A stretch of 64,000 bases of DNA. It comes from Agrobacterium rubi TR3 = NBRC 13261. GTDB taxonomy: Bacteria > Pseudomonadota > Alphaproteobacteria > Rhizobiales > Rhizobiaceae. Below, one piece after another: positions 63,744 to 64,000 of this stretch. The notes beneath the pieces are model-generated. The model was not told the origin of the DNA, did not search any database, and saw nothing but the letters and a program-made list of their open reading frames with translations. How positions within the stretch are numbered: position 1 is the first letter of the stretch; the number at the start of each line of letters is the position of its first letter. A program made the position numbers and the translations under genes. The stretch covers positions 62,001-126,000 of the forward strand of contig NZ_BBJU01000023.1 in assembly GCF_000739935.1 (NCBI RefSeq), written 5' to 3'.

Positions 63744-64000
63744 ATGATCGAGAATATCCTGAACCAGATGACGCTTGAAGAGCAGGTTTCGCTGCTGGCC
63801 GGTGCCGATTTCTGGACAACCGTACCGGTCGAGCGCCTTGGCGTTCCCAAAATCAAAGTTACGGACGGACCGAACGGCGCGCGGGGCGCCGGATCGCTGG
63901 TCGCCGGCGTCAAGGCCACCTGTTTTCCAGTGGCCATCGCGCTGGGTGCCACCTGGAACCCTGAGCTGGTCGAGCGCATGGGCGTGGCACTCGCAGGCCA
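63744..64000 (+). CDS. GH3 beta-glucosidase, N-terminal part (cut by window edge)
   Basis: The first 85 codons of a glycoside hydrolase family 3 enzyme, which runs past the end of the window. The ATG follows CGGAGG. MTLEEQVSLLAG and KVTDGPNGARG are the GH3 N-terminal signatures (the latter contains the substrate-binding Asp). It presumably hydrolyses an oligosaccharide taken up by the MFS protein; no signal peptide is seen, so the enzyme is probably cytoplasmic. Confidence 0.88.
   Translation, partial: MIENILNQMTLEEQVSLLAGADFWTTVPVERLGVPKIKVTDGPNGARGAGSLVAGVKATCFPVAIALGATWNPELVERMGVALAG

Overview
The window looks like part of a secondary replicon of a Rhizobiaceae bacterium, close to Agrobacterium/Rhizobium. 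This rests on gene content: many ABC importers, each paired with a local regulator and catabolic enzymes; a sulfoquinovose monooxygenase (smo) cluster in the order I recall for A. fabrum C58; and a biuret hydrolase that aligns residue for residue with what I recall of the R. leguminosarum 3841 enzyme. I saw no rRNA, tRNA, CRISPR array, insertion sequence, integrase or replication origin. About 59 coding regions are called; the first (metallophosphoesterase) and last (GH3 glycosidase) are cut by the window edges.

Layout. (1) 1-5759: a UgpC/MalFG-type ABC importer behind a metallophosphoesterase, a terminator, then a LacI regulator. (2) 5899-13190: a sugar or polyol locus with an L-xylulose-reductase-like SDR, an RbsABC-type importer and a SorC regulator, divergent from a LacD-like aldolase and a ROK kinase fused to a second P-loop kinase domain. 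(3) 13759-25129: an FCD/GntR regulator divergent from a ten-gene operon with a BMP-type ABC importer, formamidase-like amidohydrolase, biuret hydrolase, cyanuric acid hydrolase, a second isochorismatase-fold hydrolase (triuret hydrolase candidate), a cupin and allophanate hydrolase. Together they read as a route from cyanurate and linear ureides to ammonia and CO2. (4) 25135-36087: the smoI-H-G-F-E / smoD / smoC-B-A sulfoquinovose cluster, followed by a YeiH-type exporter and a YeiE-like LysR regulator (to 37077), which suggests coupled sulfite handling. (5) 37117-39608: YihY membrane protein, SDR and 3-methyladenine glycosylase. (6) 39629-50192: a second MalFGK-type importer, three Gfo/Idh/MocA oxidoreductases, a DUF993 protein and a TIM-barrel isomerase around a TetR regulator. 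(7) 50292-54533: an EamA transporter, ornithine cyclodeaminase, arginase and Lrp regulator, an orphan receiver-domain protein and a small conserved protein. (8) 54672-60784: an FCD/GntR regulator, a NitT/TauT-type importer, an IlvD/Edd aldonate dehydratase and an RraA-fold aldolase. (9) 60981-64000: hemerythrin, TetR, MFS sugar transporter and the start of a GH3 beta-glucosidase.

The theme is scavenging of plant- and soil-derived compounds, mostly as self-contained modules of regulator, importer and enzymes. Several modules show candidate operators in the sequence. The best is an 18/20-identical motif placed in the same orientation upstream of smoE and of smoC. Others are three TGATAG-type repeats phased at exactly 21 bp in front of the Lrp gene, a TAAC-N6-GTTA pair around the TetR-linked sugar-oxidation operons, a TACCGA-N4-TCGGTA site before the MFS gene and a 15-bp palindrome at the SorC/aldolase divergence. 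Starts were chosen from ribosome-binding sites and domain boundaries, so many are shorter than the longest open frame.
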